From: Dactylis glomerata | Lineage: Eukaryota; Streptophyta; Magnoliopsida; Poales; Poaceae | Assembly (NCBI GenBank): GCA_007115705.1 | Contig: QXEO01001836.1 | Location: 124,001 to 188,000 of the forward strand | Length of the DNA: 64,000 nucleotides | Direction of reading: 5' to 3' | Shown: positions 11,372 through 22,997 of the stretch, in pieces | How positions within the stretch are numbered: the stretch's first letter is position 1 | Layout of the letters: the number at the start of each line of letters is the position of its first letter | Notes under the pieces: model-generated | Told to the model about the DNA's origin: nothing | Database searches by the model: none | Seen by the model: only the letters and a program-made list of their open reading frames with translations | Made by a program: the position numbers and the translations under genes

Positions 11372-14300
11372 TTACATAGTGATGAATCTAACACCCATTG
11401 AGTTCTGGTGCTGATCATGTTTTGCCTTGGGGAGAGCTTTAGTCAACGGGTCTGCCACATTCAGATCCGTGTGTACTTTGCAAATCTTTACATCACCATC
11501 CGCGACATGTTCACGGATGGAATGAAAACGGTGCTTTACATGCTTGAATTTCTTGTGAGACCTTGGTTCCTGAGTATTGGCTATGGCACCATTGTTGTCA
11601 CAATAGATAACCATTGGATCCAATGCACTCGGAACCACACCCAGTTCGGATATGAACTCCTTCATCCAAACTGCTTCCTCTGCTGCTTCTGAAGCAGCAA
11701 TGTATTCCGCCTCTGTTGTTGATCTCGCCACCACGCTTTGCTTGGAACTCCTCCAGCTTACTGCTCCTCCATTCATAACAAATACGTACCCGGATTGAGA
11801 CTTAGAGTCATCTGGATCAGTGTCGAAGCTAGCATCGACGTAACAACTTGCGACGAGCTCTTCTTCACCGCCATATACGAGAAACATATCCTTAGTCCTT
11901 CGTAAGTACTTAAAGATATTCTTGACCGCCGTCCAGTGTTCCAAACCTGGATCAGATTGGTACCTACTAGTCAAACTAATAGCATGTGCCACATCTGGTC
12001 TTGTACATAACATGGCATACATGATAGAGCCTATGGCAGAGGCATAGGGAATCTTATTCATTTCTTCTCTATCTTCAGCTGTAGCCGGACCTTGAGTCTT
12101 ACTCAAGATCTTTCCTTGCAACATAGGTAAGAACCCTTTCTTACTATCTTCCATTCTAAACCTCTTTAGAATCTTGTCAAGGTATGTACTTTGTGATAGC
12201 CCAATTAAGCATCTTGATCTATCTCTATAGATTTTGATGCCTAAAATATACGCCGCTTCACCAAGGTCTTTCATTGAAAACTTACTGTTTAAGTAATCTT
12301 TTACGCTCTTCAAAAGTTCCGTATCATTTCCAATCAGCAATATGTCATCCACATATAATATTAGAAATGCTACAGAGCTCCCACTCACTTTCTTGTAAAT
12401 ACAAGTTTCTCCATAAGTTTTGACAAATCCAAACCCTTTGATAACTTCGTCAAAACGGAGATTCCAACTCCGGGACGCTTGCTTCAGTCCATAAATGGAT
12501 CGCTGAAGCTTGCATACCTTGTCAGCATCCTTAGGATCAACAAAACCCTTGGGCTGTACCATGTACAACTCTTCCTCAATGTTACCATTAAGGAACGCGG
12601 TTTTCACATCCATCTGCCAAATTTCATAATCGAAAAATGCAGCAATTGCTAACATAATCCTAACAGACTTTAGCATCGCTACGGGTGAGAAAGTCTCATC
12701 GTAGTCAATTCCTTGAATTTGTCGGAAACCTTTTGCGACAAGTCGTGCTTTATAGACGGTCACATTACCATCAGCGTCTGTTTTCTTCTTGAAAATCCAT
12801 TTATTCTCAACGGCCTTTCGGTCATTGGGAAGTTCCACCAAAGTCCATACTTGGTTTTCATACATGGATTCCATTTCGGATTTCATGGCTTCATGCCATT
12901 TGTTGGAATCTGGGCTCATCATTGCTTCATCATACGTCGCAGGGTCATCGTTCTCAACGATGGCATTTACGATAAGATCACCGTACCATTCAGGAGTAGT
13001 GCGTGTTCTTGTCGACCTGCGAGGTTTGGTAGTATCCTCTTTTGGAGTTTCATGATCTTTATCATTAGCTCCCACTTCATTTGGTGAAGTCACCACCGGA
13101 ACGGTTTCCGGCGCTGCGCCACTCGCCAATTCATGAAGAGGAGGTTCAATAACCTCATCGAGTTCTACCTTCCTACTATTCACACCTTTCGAGAGAAACT
13201 CCTTCTCCAAAAAGGATCCGTTCTTAGCAACAAACACTTTGCCTTCGGATCTGTGATAGAAGGTGTACCCAATTGTTTCTTTAGGGTATCCTATGAAGAC
13301 ACATTTTTCCGCTTTGGGTTCGAGTTTATCAGGCTGAAGTTTCTTCACATAAACATCGCATCCCCAAACTTTTAGAAATGACAGCTTAGGTTTGTTTCCA
13401 AACCATAATTCATACGGTGTCGTTTCAACGGATTTAGATGGAGCCCTATTTAAAGTGAAAGCGGCTGTTTCTAGCGCATAACCCCAAAAAGATAGTGGCA
13501 CATCGGTAAGAGACATCATAGACCGAACCATATCCAATAAAGTACGGTTACGACGTTCGGATACACCATTTCGTTGTGGCGTTCCAGCGGGAGTGAGTTG
13601 TGAAACTATTCCACATTCTCTCATATGTGTGCCAAACTCGTAACTAAGATATTCTCCTCCACGATCAGATCGTAGAAATTTAATCTTTCTGTTACGATGA
13701 TTTTCTACTTCACTCTGAAATTCTTTGAACTTTTCAAACGTTTCAGACTTGTGTTTTATTAAGTAAATATACCCATATCTACTTAAGTCATCAGTGAAAG
13801 TAACAAAATAACGATATCCATCACGCGCCGGCACACTCATAGGTCCACATACATCGGTATGTATGATTTCCAATAAGTCTGTCGCCCGTTCCATTGAACC
13901 GGAAAACGGTGTTCTAGTCATCTTGCCCATAAGGCATGGCTCGCATGTTTCAAATGATTCATAATCAAGTGATTCCAGAAGTCCATCTGAATGAAGTTTC
14001 TTCATGCGTTTAACACCAATATGACCTAAACGGCAGTGCCACATGTATGCGGCTATATCATCATTTGACTTAATTCTTTTGGCATTCACGTTATGAATAT
14101 GTGTTTCATTACTATCAAGATTCAAAAGAAATAAACCTTTCTTCTCAGGTGCATGTCCATAAAAGATATTATTCATATAAATCGAACAACCATTGTTCTC
14201 AGACTGGAATGAATAATTGTCTCGCATTAAACAAGATCCAGAAATAATGTTCATGCTCAACGCAGGCACCAAATAACATTTATTCAGGTTTAAAACTAAT

Positions 14301-15355
14301 CCAGATGGTAAATGTAGAGGCAGTGTCCCGACGGCGATCACATCAACTTTTGATCCATTGCCGACGCACATCGTGACCTCGTCCTTCGCAAGTTGCCGCT
14401 TATTCTTTAGCCCCTGTTTCGAGTTACATATGTGAGCAACCGAACCGGTATCAAATACCCAGGTGCTATTGCGACTACTAGTAAGGTACACATCAATAAC
14501 ATGTATATCATATATACCTTTGTTAATCTTCCCATTCTTCTTATCTGCCAGATACTTTGGGCAGTTGCGCTTCCAGTGCCCCGTTTCCTTGCAGTAGAAA
14601 CACTCAGTTTCAGGTTTAGGACCAGCCTTGGGTTTCTTCTCAGAACCGGCAACAGATTTGTCGTCCTTCTTGTTTCTACCCTTGGACTTATTATCCTTTC
14701 TACCTCTCTTGAAACTAGTGGTCTTATTGACCATCAACACTTGATGTTCCTTTTTGATCTCCACTTCTGCAGTCTTAAGCATTGAGAGAAGCTCGGGGAG
14801 AGACTTCCTCATGCCCTGCATGTTGTAGTTCATCACAAAGCTTTTGAAGCTAGGTGGGAGAGATTGGAGAACTCGATGTATTCCCAACTCATTGGGAATC
14901 GTTATTCCCAAAGAGATGAGCTTATCGGCGTACCCAGACATTTTGAGTACGTGCTCGCTAACGGAGCTGTTCTCTTCCATCATGCAGCTAAAGAACTTTT
15001 CTGAAGCATCATAACTCTCCACGGCAGTATGGGAGTCGAAGATCAGTTTCAACTCTCCCATTGTATCATAAGCGTTGCTGTTCTCGAAACGTTTTCGCAG
15101 CTCCGGCTCAAGTCCATACAGTATGCCGCAATGAACTAAACTGTGGTCCTCCTTACGAGTCAGAAAAACATTTTTCTCTTCATCGGGAGCATCTTCTGCA
15201 GGCGGGTTACCTAGCGGTGCCTCAAGCACATAGCCCTTCTGAGAGGCATTGAGGAGGATCCTCAAGTTAAGTGCCCAATTGGTGAAGTTGCTACTGTTGG
15301 TGGCTAGTTTTTCTTTCTCCATGAACGCATTGAAATTCAGAGCAGGTGGTGCCAT
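11372..15355 (-). CDS. Intact Ty1/copia gag-pol polyprotein of C1
   Basis: One uninterrupted 1327-aa ORF encodes everything an LTR retrotransposon needs in virus-like particles: capsid, protease, integrase, reverse transcriptase and RNase H, in copia order with integrase before RT. Seen in the sequence: gag from residue 1; CCHC zinc knuckle 252-265 (C252, C255, H260, C265); protease DTG at 302-304; integrase HHCC at H440, H445, C471 and C474; DD35E triad D501, D564 and E600; RT YVDD at 1001-1004; RNase H D1174, E1215 or E1217, and D1253. No stop or frameshift breaks it. The start is the first ATG after the primer site and opens with the MAPP-type N-terminus usual for the clade. It is the best-preserved protein in the window and suggests a recent insertion. 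Confidence 0.96.
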   Translation of the reverse strand: MAPPALNFNAFMEKEKLATNSSNFTNWALNLRILLNASQKGYVLEAPLGNPPAEDAPDEEKNVFLTRKEDHSLVHCGILYGLEPELRKRFENSNAYDTMGELKLIFDSHTAVESYDASEKFFSCMMEENSSVSEHVLKMSGYADKLISLGITIPNELGIHRVLQSLPPSFKSFVMNYNMQGMRKSLPELLSMLKTAEVEIKKEHQVLMVNKTTSFKRGRKDNKSKGRNKKDDKSVAGSEKKPKAGPKPETECFYCKETGHWKRNCPKYLADKKNGKINKGIYDIHVIDVYLTSSRNSTWVFDTGSVAHICNSKQGLKNKRQLAKDEVTMCVGNGSKVDVIAVGTLPLHLPSGLVLNLNKCYLVPALSMNIISGSCLMRDNYSFQSENNGCSIYMNNIFYGHAPEKKGLFLLNLDSNETHIHNVNAKRIKSNDDIAAYMWHCRLGHIGVKRMKKLHSDGLLESLDYESFETCEPCLMGKMTRTPFSGSMERATDLLEIIHTDVCGPMSVPARDGYRYFVTFTDDLSRYGYIYLIKHKSETFEKFKEFQSEVENHRNRKIKFLRSDRGGEYLSYEFGTHMRECGIVSQLTPAGTPQRNGVSERRNRTLLDMVRSMMSLTDVPLSFWGYALETAAFTLNRAPSKSVETTPYELWFGNKPKLSFLKVWGCDVYVKKLQPDKLEPKAEKCVFIGYPKETIGYTFYHRSEGKVFVAKNGSFLEKEFLSKGVNSRKVELDEVIEPPLHELASGAAPETVPVVTSPNEVGANDKDHETPKEDTTKPRRSTRTRTTPEWYGDLIVNAIVENDDPATYDEAMMSPDSNKWHEAMKSEMESMYENQVWTLVELPNDRKAVENKWIFKKKTDADGNVTVYKARLVAKGFRQIQGIDYDETFSPVAMLKSVRIMLAIAAFFDYEIWQMDVKTAFLNGNIEEELYMVQPKGFVDPKDADKVCKLQRSIYGLKQASRSWNLRFDEVIKGFGFVKTYGETCIYKKVSGSSVAFLILYVDDILLIGNDTELLKSVKDYLNSKFSMKDLGEAAYILGIKIYRDRSRCLIGLSQSTYLDKILKRFRMEDSKKGFLPMLQGKILSKTQGPATAEDREEMNKIPYASAIGSIMYAMLCTRPDVAHAISLTSRYQSDPGLEHWTAVKNIFKYLRRTKDMFLVYGGEEELVASCYVDASFDTDPDDSKSQSGYVFVMNGGAVSWRSSKQSVVARSTTEAEYIAASEAAEEAVWMKEFISELGVVPSALDPMVIYCDNNGAIANTQEPRSHKKFKHVKHRFHSIREHVADGDVKICKVHTDLNVADPLTKALPKAKHDQHQNSMGVRFITM

Positions 15356-16530
15356 GATCTACAATTATTTGCAAAGTTAACTTAGACTAAGTTCATAATA
15401 GAATGAGTTCAGGTTAAATCAAATTCTACGTGAACTCCCACTTAAAAACAACATCCCTCCTAGTTTTCTTAAGTGATTACATGAACCAAATCCACTATAC
15501 AGCAACCGATCATCATGTGCAACGGTATAGTTTCAAAGGCGAACATCACCATGTTCATCATATCAGCCATATGACTCATGCTTAACCTTTCGGTTCGTGT
15601 TCCGAGGCCATGTCTGTACATGCTAGGCTCGCCAAGTAGAACCATAACATTTGCGTGTGTAAAACTGTCTTACACCCGTCATATGTGAACGTAGAGTCTA
15701 TCACACCCGATCATCACGAGGTGTCTCAAAACGACGAACTTTCGTGACGGTGCATGTTATGGGAGAACACATTTTATCTTGATATTTATGTGAGAGGGAT
15801 CATCTTATAATGCTACCGCGCGATTAAATCTAAGCAAAATAAGATGCATAAAAGGATAAACATCACATGCATATATAATGTGATATGATATGGTCCTTCA
15901 TGCACTCGATCTCCATCTTGTGCATCATGGCATGATCTCCATCATTCCACCGGCGTAGCACCAAGGTCCATGGCGCGCCACCTTGGTTGTCTTCCTCCAT
16001 TACAATATATCACTTGGATATATATATATGGCACGCAGGCCATTTAAATGTAAAGACAACCATATGGCTCCTGCCGGTTGTTTATAACTTACAAAAAGGA
16101 TCATCGCATACAATTTGTAACATAAACAATTTGACCATATCACATCACATGCCCTGCAAAAACAAGTTAGACGTTTCTAATTTGTCTTGCATATTTTACG
16201 TGGTTTGGGGCTTTCTAGGAAGAACCGTTCTTACCTACGAACAAGAACCACAACGGTGATACAAATATTATCAACAACTCTTTGTAAAATAGATCATAAC
16301 TATAGTGGGAGAAACGTACACCCGCAAAGCCACATATGCCGAAGCATGTCAAGTGTGGGACAAGTCTCGTGAACGCGGTCACGTAAGGTTAGTCTCGGGC
16401 AGCTTCAATCCCACTATGCCACTATGATCCAAAATACCAAAAAATTGCAATAACATGATCATCAACGCCCACATCCACATGTGTTCTAACCGTGCATACC
16501 AACTACGCATAGAGATGGCTCTGATACCAC
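15356..16530 (-). other. 5' leader and primer-binding site of C1
   Basis: About 1.2 kb between LTR and ORF with no credible coding. The primer site TGGTATCAGAGCC (minus strand, 16517-16529), complementary to initiator tRNA-Met, lies one base from the LTR end at 16531. Confidence 0.85.
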
Positions 16531-18207
16531 TGATGGGTTCGTAGCATAGAAAACAAAAAATTTCCTACGCATGAACACAAAAACTGGCCAAGATACTCTA
16601 CGAGATGGTAGCAACGGATACTCACCCTCGACGACCGTAAGCGGGGATTACGTTCCCGCAAAAACGTTGACGATGGAGAGTTGGTGAAGACGCACGTAGT
16701 CGACGTAGTCGTTCACTTGACGTAGTCGACGTCGTGGTTCACTTGACGATCACAAGATCGTATACCCGGCGCCACAAGTGGTAGCGCCCCCGTACTCGCA
16801 CACACGTGCAGCTTGACGTCGACTCCTCCACGCCCTCGGTCCAGCGGGGCAGCGGAAGAAGGGATCCGCTGGACACTCCTCCACACACTTTCTCCAAGTG
16901 GGTGGACTACGAACTACAATTCCGGCAGAGCTTCGCTAAGCTAAGACGGAAAGTGGACAGCAACTATGCAAGGGAGGGAGGATCAAGAAGTGTGTGAACA
17001 AGGGAGAGAGGGGGGGTTTATATAGAGGAGGAGGGCAGCCAAGGGGTAGCCGGCCCAAGGGTCTCCTCCCTCTTCATTGCCCCCTCTTCATTCCCTTTTA
17101 TGGTGATTACTCCCTCATCAACATGAGGTAACCCCCATTTTAATGCATGACATTCATGCCAATTAAAATCACACTTATTGATTTAATAAAACATTTTTAT
17201 TTCTTTAATATTTGTTAATTCATTCAATTAACAAACATTAACAAATACACCCTTGAGTTATTTCGATATCCCGAAACAGTTTCGGTGCTTTTCAGAAACA
17301 ACCCTTATGCTATCCTGTAATTCGATCGGAGTATCGTATCCACTCAAAAATGACAACGAGCCTTAAGTGTGTCACCCTACGGTTCGTGAATAACGTGGAC
17401 ATGATCGAGACTCCTCTCCGATCAATAATCAACAGCGGGATCTGGAAATCCATGATGACTCCCACTTACTCAACGATGAACTAGTGATCGTGTGAACCGG
17501 TAACGAACATAGTTAATTCCTTTTGTCTCACGATATTATTACTTGTCCGAGATCCGATCATTTGGTATCAACCATACCTAGTTCGATCTCGTTCCTGACA
17601 AGTCTCTTTACTCGTTCCGTGATAATGCATTCCTGTGACCTAGTCACATGCTTGCAAGCGATTCTAATGCAATATCACCGAGAAGGGCCCAGAGAATATC
17701 TTTCCGTCATCCGGATGGACAAATCCCACTCTTGATCCATGAGCCTCAACTAATACTTTCAGAGTACCCAAATCAATCTTTATAATCACCCTATTACGGT
17801 GTGACGTTTGATATCATCAAAGTACCCTTCCGGTATGAGTGATTAACATGATCTCATGGTCTAAGGATTAGAACTACTTCGCATGAGTTTGATATAGCAA
17901 TGAACTTGATGACTTGATCGTATTGCTATTCGTACTATGGGTGTGAGTGTTCATCACATCATTCTTCTAATGATATGACCCCGTTATTAACAACATCCAA
18001 TGTTCATGATCAGGAAACCTTGATCATCAGTTAATCAACGAGCTAGTATAAAAGAGAGGCTTTACTAGGAACCCTTTTAGTTTATTAATCACACAAGTAT
18101 TAATGTTTCCGATTAATACAATTCTAGCATGAAAAATAAACATCTATTATGAACACGGAATAATATAATAACAACTTTATTATTGCCTCTCGGGCATATT
18201 CCTTTCA
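16531..18207 (-). repeat. 5' LTR of C1 (1677 bp)
   Basis: Matches 9664-11338 end to end. A TATA box lies at about 17016-17026 on the minus strand, in the same place as in the 3' copy. It is followed by the second GTTAC (18208-18212). Confidence 0.93.
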
Positions 18208-18212
18208 GTTAC

Positions 18213-19034
18213 TAGCAACTACTCGGCCAAGATAGCTACTAACAACGGAGAGCATGCAAGATCATAAACAACATAGAGATAACATAAGATAAATTTTAGA
18301 ATAGCAACTCAATCATAACACCAATATTCATCAGATCCCAACAAACACAACATGTAGAATTACATAACGGTGATCTCAATCATGTAAGGCAGCTCATGAG
18401 ATCTAAACATGAAGCACATGGTGGAGAGAACAACCATCTAGCTACTGCTATGGACCCATAGTCCAAGGTAGACTACTCACTCATCACGCCGGAGGCAAGC
18501 ATGGCGATGAAGAAGACCTCCGATGGTGATTGCCCTCTCCTGCAGGGTGCCGGGAAGAGCTTCAGGACCCTCCCGATCTCAGGTCAACGACGGCGGTGGA
18601 ACGCGATATCTTTCTAGAATTCTGATCGGGTACTTAGGTTTTTCCCATCGAGGGGTCTTTATAGGCGAAGGGGCAACGTCAGGAGTGGGCCGAGGCGCCG
18701 TCACACATAGGGGGTGCGGCCAGGGGCCAGGCCACGCCGCCCTATTATGTGGGGCCCTTGTGGCCCCACTTTGTCTCCTCTTCGGGTCTTTGGAAGCTTC
18801 AGTGAATTTCTGGACGTTCGGCTTTTGTTTCATCCAATTTCGAGAATATTTCCTGTGTAACATTTCTGAAACACAAAAACAGCAGAAAACTGGGAACTGG
18901 CACTGTGGCGACTTGTTAATAGGTTAGTTCCGGAAAATGCATAAAAGTGCCATGAAGTGTAACGAAACACTAAGCAAATGGTGTAAAAACAAGCATGGAG
19001 CATCAAAAATTATAGATAAGTTTTGGACATATCA
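18213..19034 (-). repeat. 3' LTR of E2, second piece
   Basis: Resumes with TAGCAACTACTCGG after the C1 target duplication and ends at 19034 with the LTR start (minus TGATATGTCC). It holds a GC-rich palindrome (about 18700-18755) and a TATA box CTATAAAG (minus, 18657-18664). Confidence 0.9.
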
Positions 19035-21971
19035 AGCATCCCCAAGCTTAACTCCTGCTCGTCCTCGAGTAGGTATGTGATAACAAAAGAAATAATATTT
19101 GAGGTGACATGCACCTACACAATCTTGACCATATATGTAAGCGTTGTGCGCTGGGATCAAAAGAACTTAAAACATGGGCATGAAAGATATAATCTTGATA
19201 GAAGAAACTTAGAAACCATGTTATAACATGAAATAGAACACAAACAAAAGATCATGAACAATGAAACAATGAAAGTCAAACGTGTGTTCAAATCATAAGG
19301 AAAAACATACAAATGGTTTTCAGCTTGTCCTTCATGGAGAGCAAAACATAAATGCATAGGACACCTTCAAGTTTAAGAGGGCGACTAGATACAAATAATT
19401 TAAGAACAAGTGAAACCATGATCATGAATCAATCAATGAAAACTTTGGGACAATGCACATTATACTCAGAATTACAACTATGCTCTCTTAGACGGTGCAT
19501 AAAGGGTGAAGGTGGTGACTCAACATAAAAGTAAAAGAAGGGCCCTTCGCAGAGGGAAGCAGTGATTGCAAGGTTTATAAACCTTCAAAAATTATGGTAC
19601 TTACTAGCTTTGAGCTCTCATTGCCCCCATCATAAGCATCTTGAATGGTTAAAGTTAATGCGAGTACAATTATGATGCATATGCTTGACAAATCATAAGT
19701 TGAAAACCTTCTGTCCCATGAATACGAGTACCCAAACCTCGTGCTACTTTGCTTATGTCCCAAGCAAGTTCTTGTCATTGTAAGTATGCGCGTATCATCG
19801 AGAACCGCCAACGGGGTACCTCCGTGCCCAATGATATGGAACAAACCCACATCAAAATGACTGGACAAGCAGACAATGAACACCTCGACATCTCTTTTAT
19901 TTACTATTTGTATAGCTTTTTATTTTGAGATGCGTCGTCGAATGTCCACTATGGGCATGCTGCAAATTTCCACCATGAATTATGCATGGCTTAGATTGGT
20001 GGCCCAGGCATTTCTCTAACACATATACAAACTCCATGAACTCCACAAGATTCCAATTTATTTCACACTGCGAGCATCCATACACAAAAGATCACGATAT
20101 CAACTCAAATAAGATGAAGTGCAATGTCGAAAGCTTGCCCCATGACAGCATGGATGGGCTAATTTCCAACTTATAACTTGCAAGCATAACAACTCCAGAT
20201 AAGAGAGTCACAATGTCAAATTTTTAAAAACGAGAAAAATAAAGTGTGCCATCAGGTTCATGAGAGCTTTACTGACCAATTTTTGCATAACACTGGTAAG
20301 AGTTTAATTTGAAGAGTAGATAAAAGTAAGTCAAATGTACTTTGGAATAGAAAATTGCTAATAGGTATGTATGGTGGACATGTTGGAACAACTTGGTTTT
20401 TAGGAGTTGGATGCACGAGTAGAGCTCATACTCAGTACAAAACGAGGGCTAGCAAAAGACTGGGAGCGACCAACAAAGAGAGCAATAATGGCCATAATCA
20501 TGCAAAGCGACAAAGCAACATTAAAAGAAGCATAAGATGGCATCAAAAGTCAAAAACTAAATGATCATAAAGGCTATTGTTGACTTTGTAAGAGTCTAAC
20601 ATGTGTGAGCATGTGCCAAGTCAACCAAATAAAGCATCAAGGAGAAAACCAAAATAATGCTTCCAAACGATAAAAATAACGCATGATTTTTTTCAAAGGC
20701 TCATTAAGCAATCTCAGTTATTTGAGACAAGTCATGCTACAGCAAAACCACTAAGCATACTATCAAAAAGACATCAAGCATGACATGAAAAAGTCTAACC
20801 CGCAGTCTAAACAAGCTACTTTTTGTACCACTTTTTTGCATAATTCTTTTTCTCTTTTCTAACACCATTCGAACCTTTTTAATCCAACTCTTTTGATGAA
20901 AACCAACATGGACCAGAGGCAAAAATACACCTTGATAAAAAGATATAAGAAGATCTGAAAGCAAATCAAGGCAAAAACGATAACCAAAAGCAGTAGCAGA
21001 AAAAGAAGAACACTCGGTTTTTGATAAGAATGAAAACTAGAGAGTTCTTGGCAAATGAAAAGCAAGGCAACTTCTCCAAAAAAAATTATTGGGGTCCAAC
21101 CATTTATTGCAGCAAACTAAACTAAACTAATACTAAAAACTAAAACAACTGACACTCCAAGAAAAACACATAGTGCATGAAGCAATAAAAATATAGTGTC
21201 TTGAAAGGTGACCTGATTTTTGCCGATGAAGAAGGGGTGCCTCGGGGGCATCCCCAAGCTTTGACGCGTGTAATTCTTGGATATTTCTTGGGGTGATGCA
21301 TGGGCATCCCCAAGCTTGAGCTTTTGTCCATTCTTCAACTCATCTCATCATTCTCCAATCCCTACACTTGAAAACTTCCTTCATACAAAACTCAACACAA
21401 TTCTATTAGCAACATTAGTGTAAGCATAACAATGAATCAACCTCTTTTGCTTCAGGTTTCAACTCAAAACCACCACATATAAAGTATATACTACTGTAGC
21501 AACTTCCCCAAAAGTTTCGTGATCAAAAGAACTCAAAAAGAAAGCGATAAAGCGGCCAAAATGAATAGTGGCAGAAATCTGTTAAAACAGAACAGCTAAT
21601 AAAGGCTGATTTTTTAAGGGGTTTTCTATTGCTCAAATCAAAAAGTGTTAAACTAATAAAAGTTTGGATATAACCTGGGGCATATGCACAGGAAATCGCA
21701 GATCCAAAAGATATACAGAGAATTTTCACGAATTTTTATGGTGCAGCACCAAAAACTATTTCAGGACAGCAACATCCCCAAATCTTACCTCGCTCAAATT
21801 AGAGGCTTCTCTTGGCACAACAACGAAATAAAAATGATAAGGAGAGGTCATTACGGTAGTAATGACTTCCAAGACTCAAATAAAAGAAAAAGTACTGAAA
21901 AGAAAACATTGGGTTATCTCCCAAGAGTGCTTTTCTTTAACGCCTTTGAGCTAGGCGCAAAAAATTGCGAA
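19035..21971 (-). other. 3' untranslated region of E2 with three copies of a polypurine motif
   Basis: About 2.9 kb, AT-rich, without credible coding. The 14-base motif AAGCTTGGGGATGC occurs on the minus strand at 19036-19049 (next to the LTR), 21248-21261 and 21304-21317. It is collinear with the E1 3' UTR (34725-35521 and 39290-41395 on the plus strand). Confidence 0.8.
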
Positions 21972-22847
21972 TCAAGTAACATCAAGTGATGAAGTTCTAG
22001 GATCAGCGGGTGCCTTACGTCTTCCTTTCTTACCTTTGCCCTTGACTCTAGGAAAGACGTGGCTATTGCAAGGTGGAGAGATAAATCTTATATTGCCTTT
22101 TCCCACATCTATAATGGCACCCAGGAGCTTCAGTAGGGATCTTCCAAGTGTGATTTGTCCTTTTCCTACATATTCAATAACAAGATAATCAGTAGATATC
22201 ATTCTTCCTAGGACTTTTGTAAAAACTCCTTCAGCTATTCCAACGGGAAATATAGTGGCATTATTAGTAAGGGAAATTTCTTCTCCCCCCTCAGAAAGCT
22301 TCCAAACACTCAAAGATTCATAAACATTCTTTGGCATAAGACAATATTCAGACATAATATCACAATGAGCATGAAAAGTTTCACCACCAATGGTGATTTT
22401 TACCGTAGGATACCAACTCGAAGGTTCAGAATTTGTTGGCACATAATCAAAATGCTGGCGCAAAGTATTGTAACAAGTATTCAAACTAGCAGTGCGAGTC
22501 TCAAGAGTATTAAGTCTATTATAAATGCACACAAGAGAGGAATCAAAGTAGGTTGGCATGCTATAAATTGTAATCAACTTTTTTATAATATTGAAGGCTT
22601 GATCTCCATCACAATGAAGGAAATCTCCTTCTGCAGTAGCATCCAAAGCATATCTATAACAAAGAGCAAGTCCAAAGTAGAAGCAACTAAGAAGCAAACT
22701 CAAGGTCATTTTCGGTTCAGTCTTTCCATGCCAATCATAAATTCTAGACCAAGCTTCTTTAAAATGTTCCTCATCCTTTTGTTTAAAAGTGAAAATCATA
22801 TCCTCGGGCAACATAGTAGTAGCAACTGAACTAGACATAATAAACAA
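21972..22847 (-). CDS. Short gag-protease-like protein of E2, probably without protease activity
   Basis: A 291-aa ORF with no breaks. The N-terminal part resembles a shrunken gypsy gag (HFKEAWSRIYDWHG near residues 29-41, FLHCDGDQAFNIIKKL near 76-91). The C-terminal half has a retropepsin fold pattern, with a conserved strand (TVKITIGGETFHAHCD) followed by LMPKNVYESL and later GQITLGRSLLKLLGAIIDVG. The catalytic triplet reads D163-I-M-S where the lineage has D-L-G-A-S, so proteolysis is unlikely. It ends in a basic tail (KGKGKKGRRK). The start is the first ATG in frame, and ATGTCTAGT three codons later is also possible. That the ORF is still open hints at selection for an RNA- or particle-binding role, which is inference. 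Confidence 0.75.
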   Translation of the reverse strand: MFIMSSSVATTMLPEDMIFTFKQKDEEHFKEAWSRIYDWHGKTEPKMTLSLLLSCFYFGLALCYRYALDATAEGDFLHCDGDQAFNIIKKLITIYSMPTYFDSSLVCIYNRLNTLETRTASLNTCYNTLRQHFDYVPTNSEPSSWYPTVKITIGGETFHAHCDIMSEYCLMPKNVYESLSVWKLSEGGEEISLTNNATIFPVGIAEGVFTKVLGRMISTDYLVIEYVGKGQITLGRSLLKLLGAIIDVGKGNIRFISPPCNSHVFPRVKGKGKKGRRKAPADPRTSSLDVT

Positions 22848-22970
22848 CTACAAAGGATACTAATTTTTTTTGGGTTTTTGATAAAACGATGTAAGTAAAA
22901 AATAAAGCAAAACTTAAAACAGAGTAAAGGATGTGCGTGCTAAACTCCCCTTGCAGAAGTCTTCTTGTTC

Positions 22971-22987
22971 CCCCGGCAACGGCGCCA
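22971..22987 (-). other. Primer-binding site of E2
   Basis: The minus strand reads TGGCGCCGTTGCCGGGG, the exact tRNA-Asp-type primer site, 10 bases inside the LTR end at 22998. Confidence 0.85.
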
Positions 22988-22997
22988 GAAAAATGCT

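Larger units (their letters stand above)
9664..18207 (-). mobile_element. C1: full-length Angela/BARE-like Ty1/copia retrotransposon, TSD GTTAC
   Basis: 8544 bp with two near-identical LTRs, an initiator tRNA-Met primer site, an intact gag-pol ORF and a polypurine tract. It is flanked by GTTAC at 9659-9663 and 18208-18212. The empty site is readable in the other E2 LTR near 23815, where GGAGTTACTAGC is uninterrupted. All catalytic residues are present, so it may be autonomous. The Angela/BARE placement rests on the LTR start (TGAAAGGAATATGCCC) and the protein, by recall only. Confidence 0.95.
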
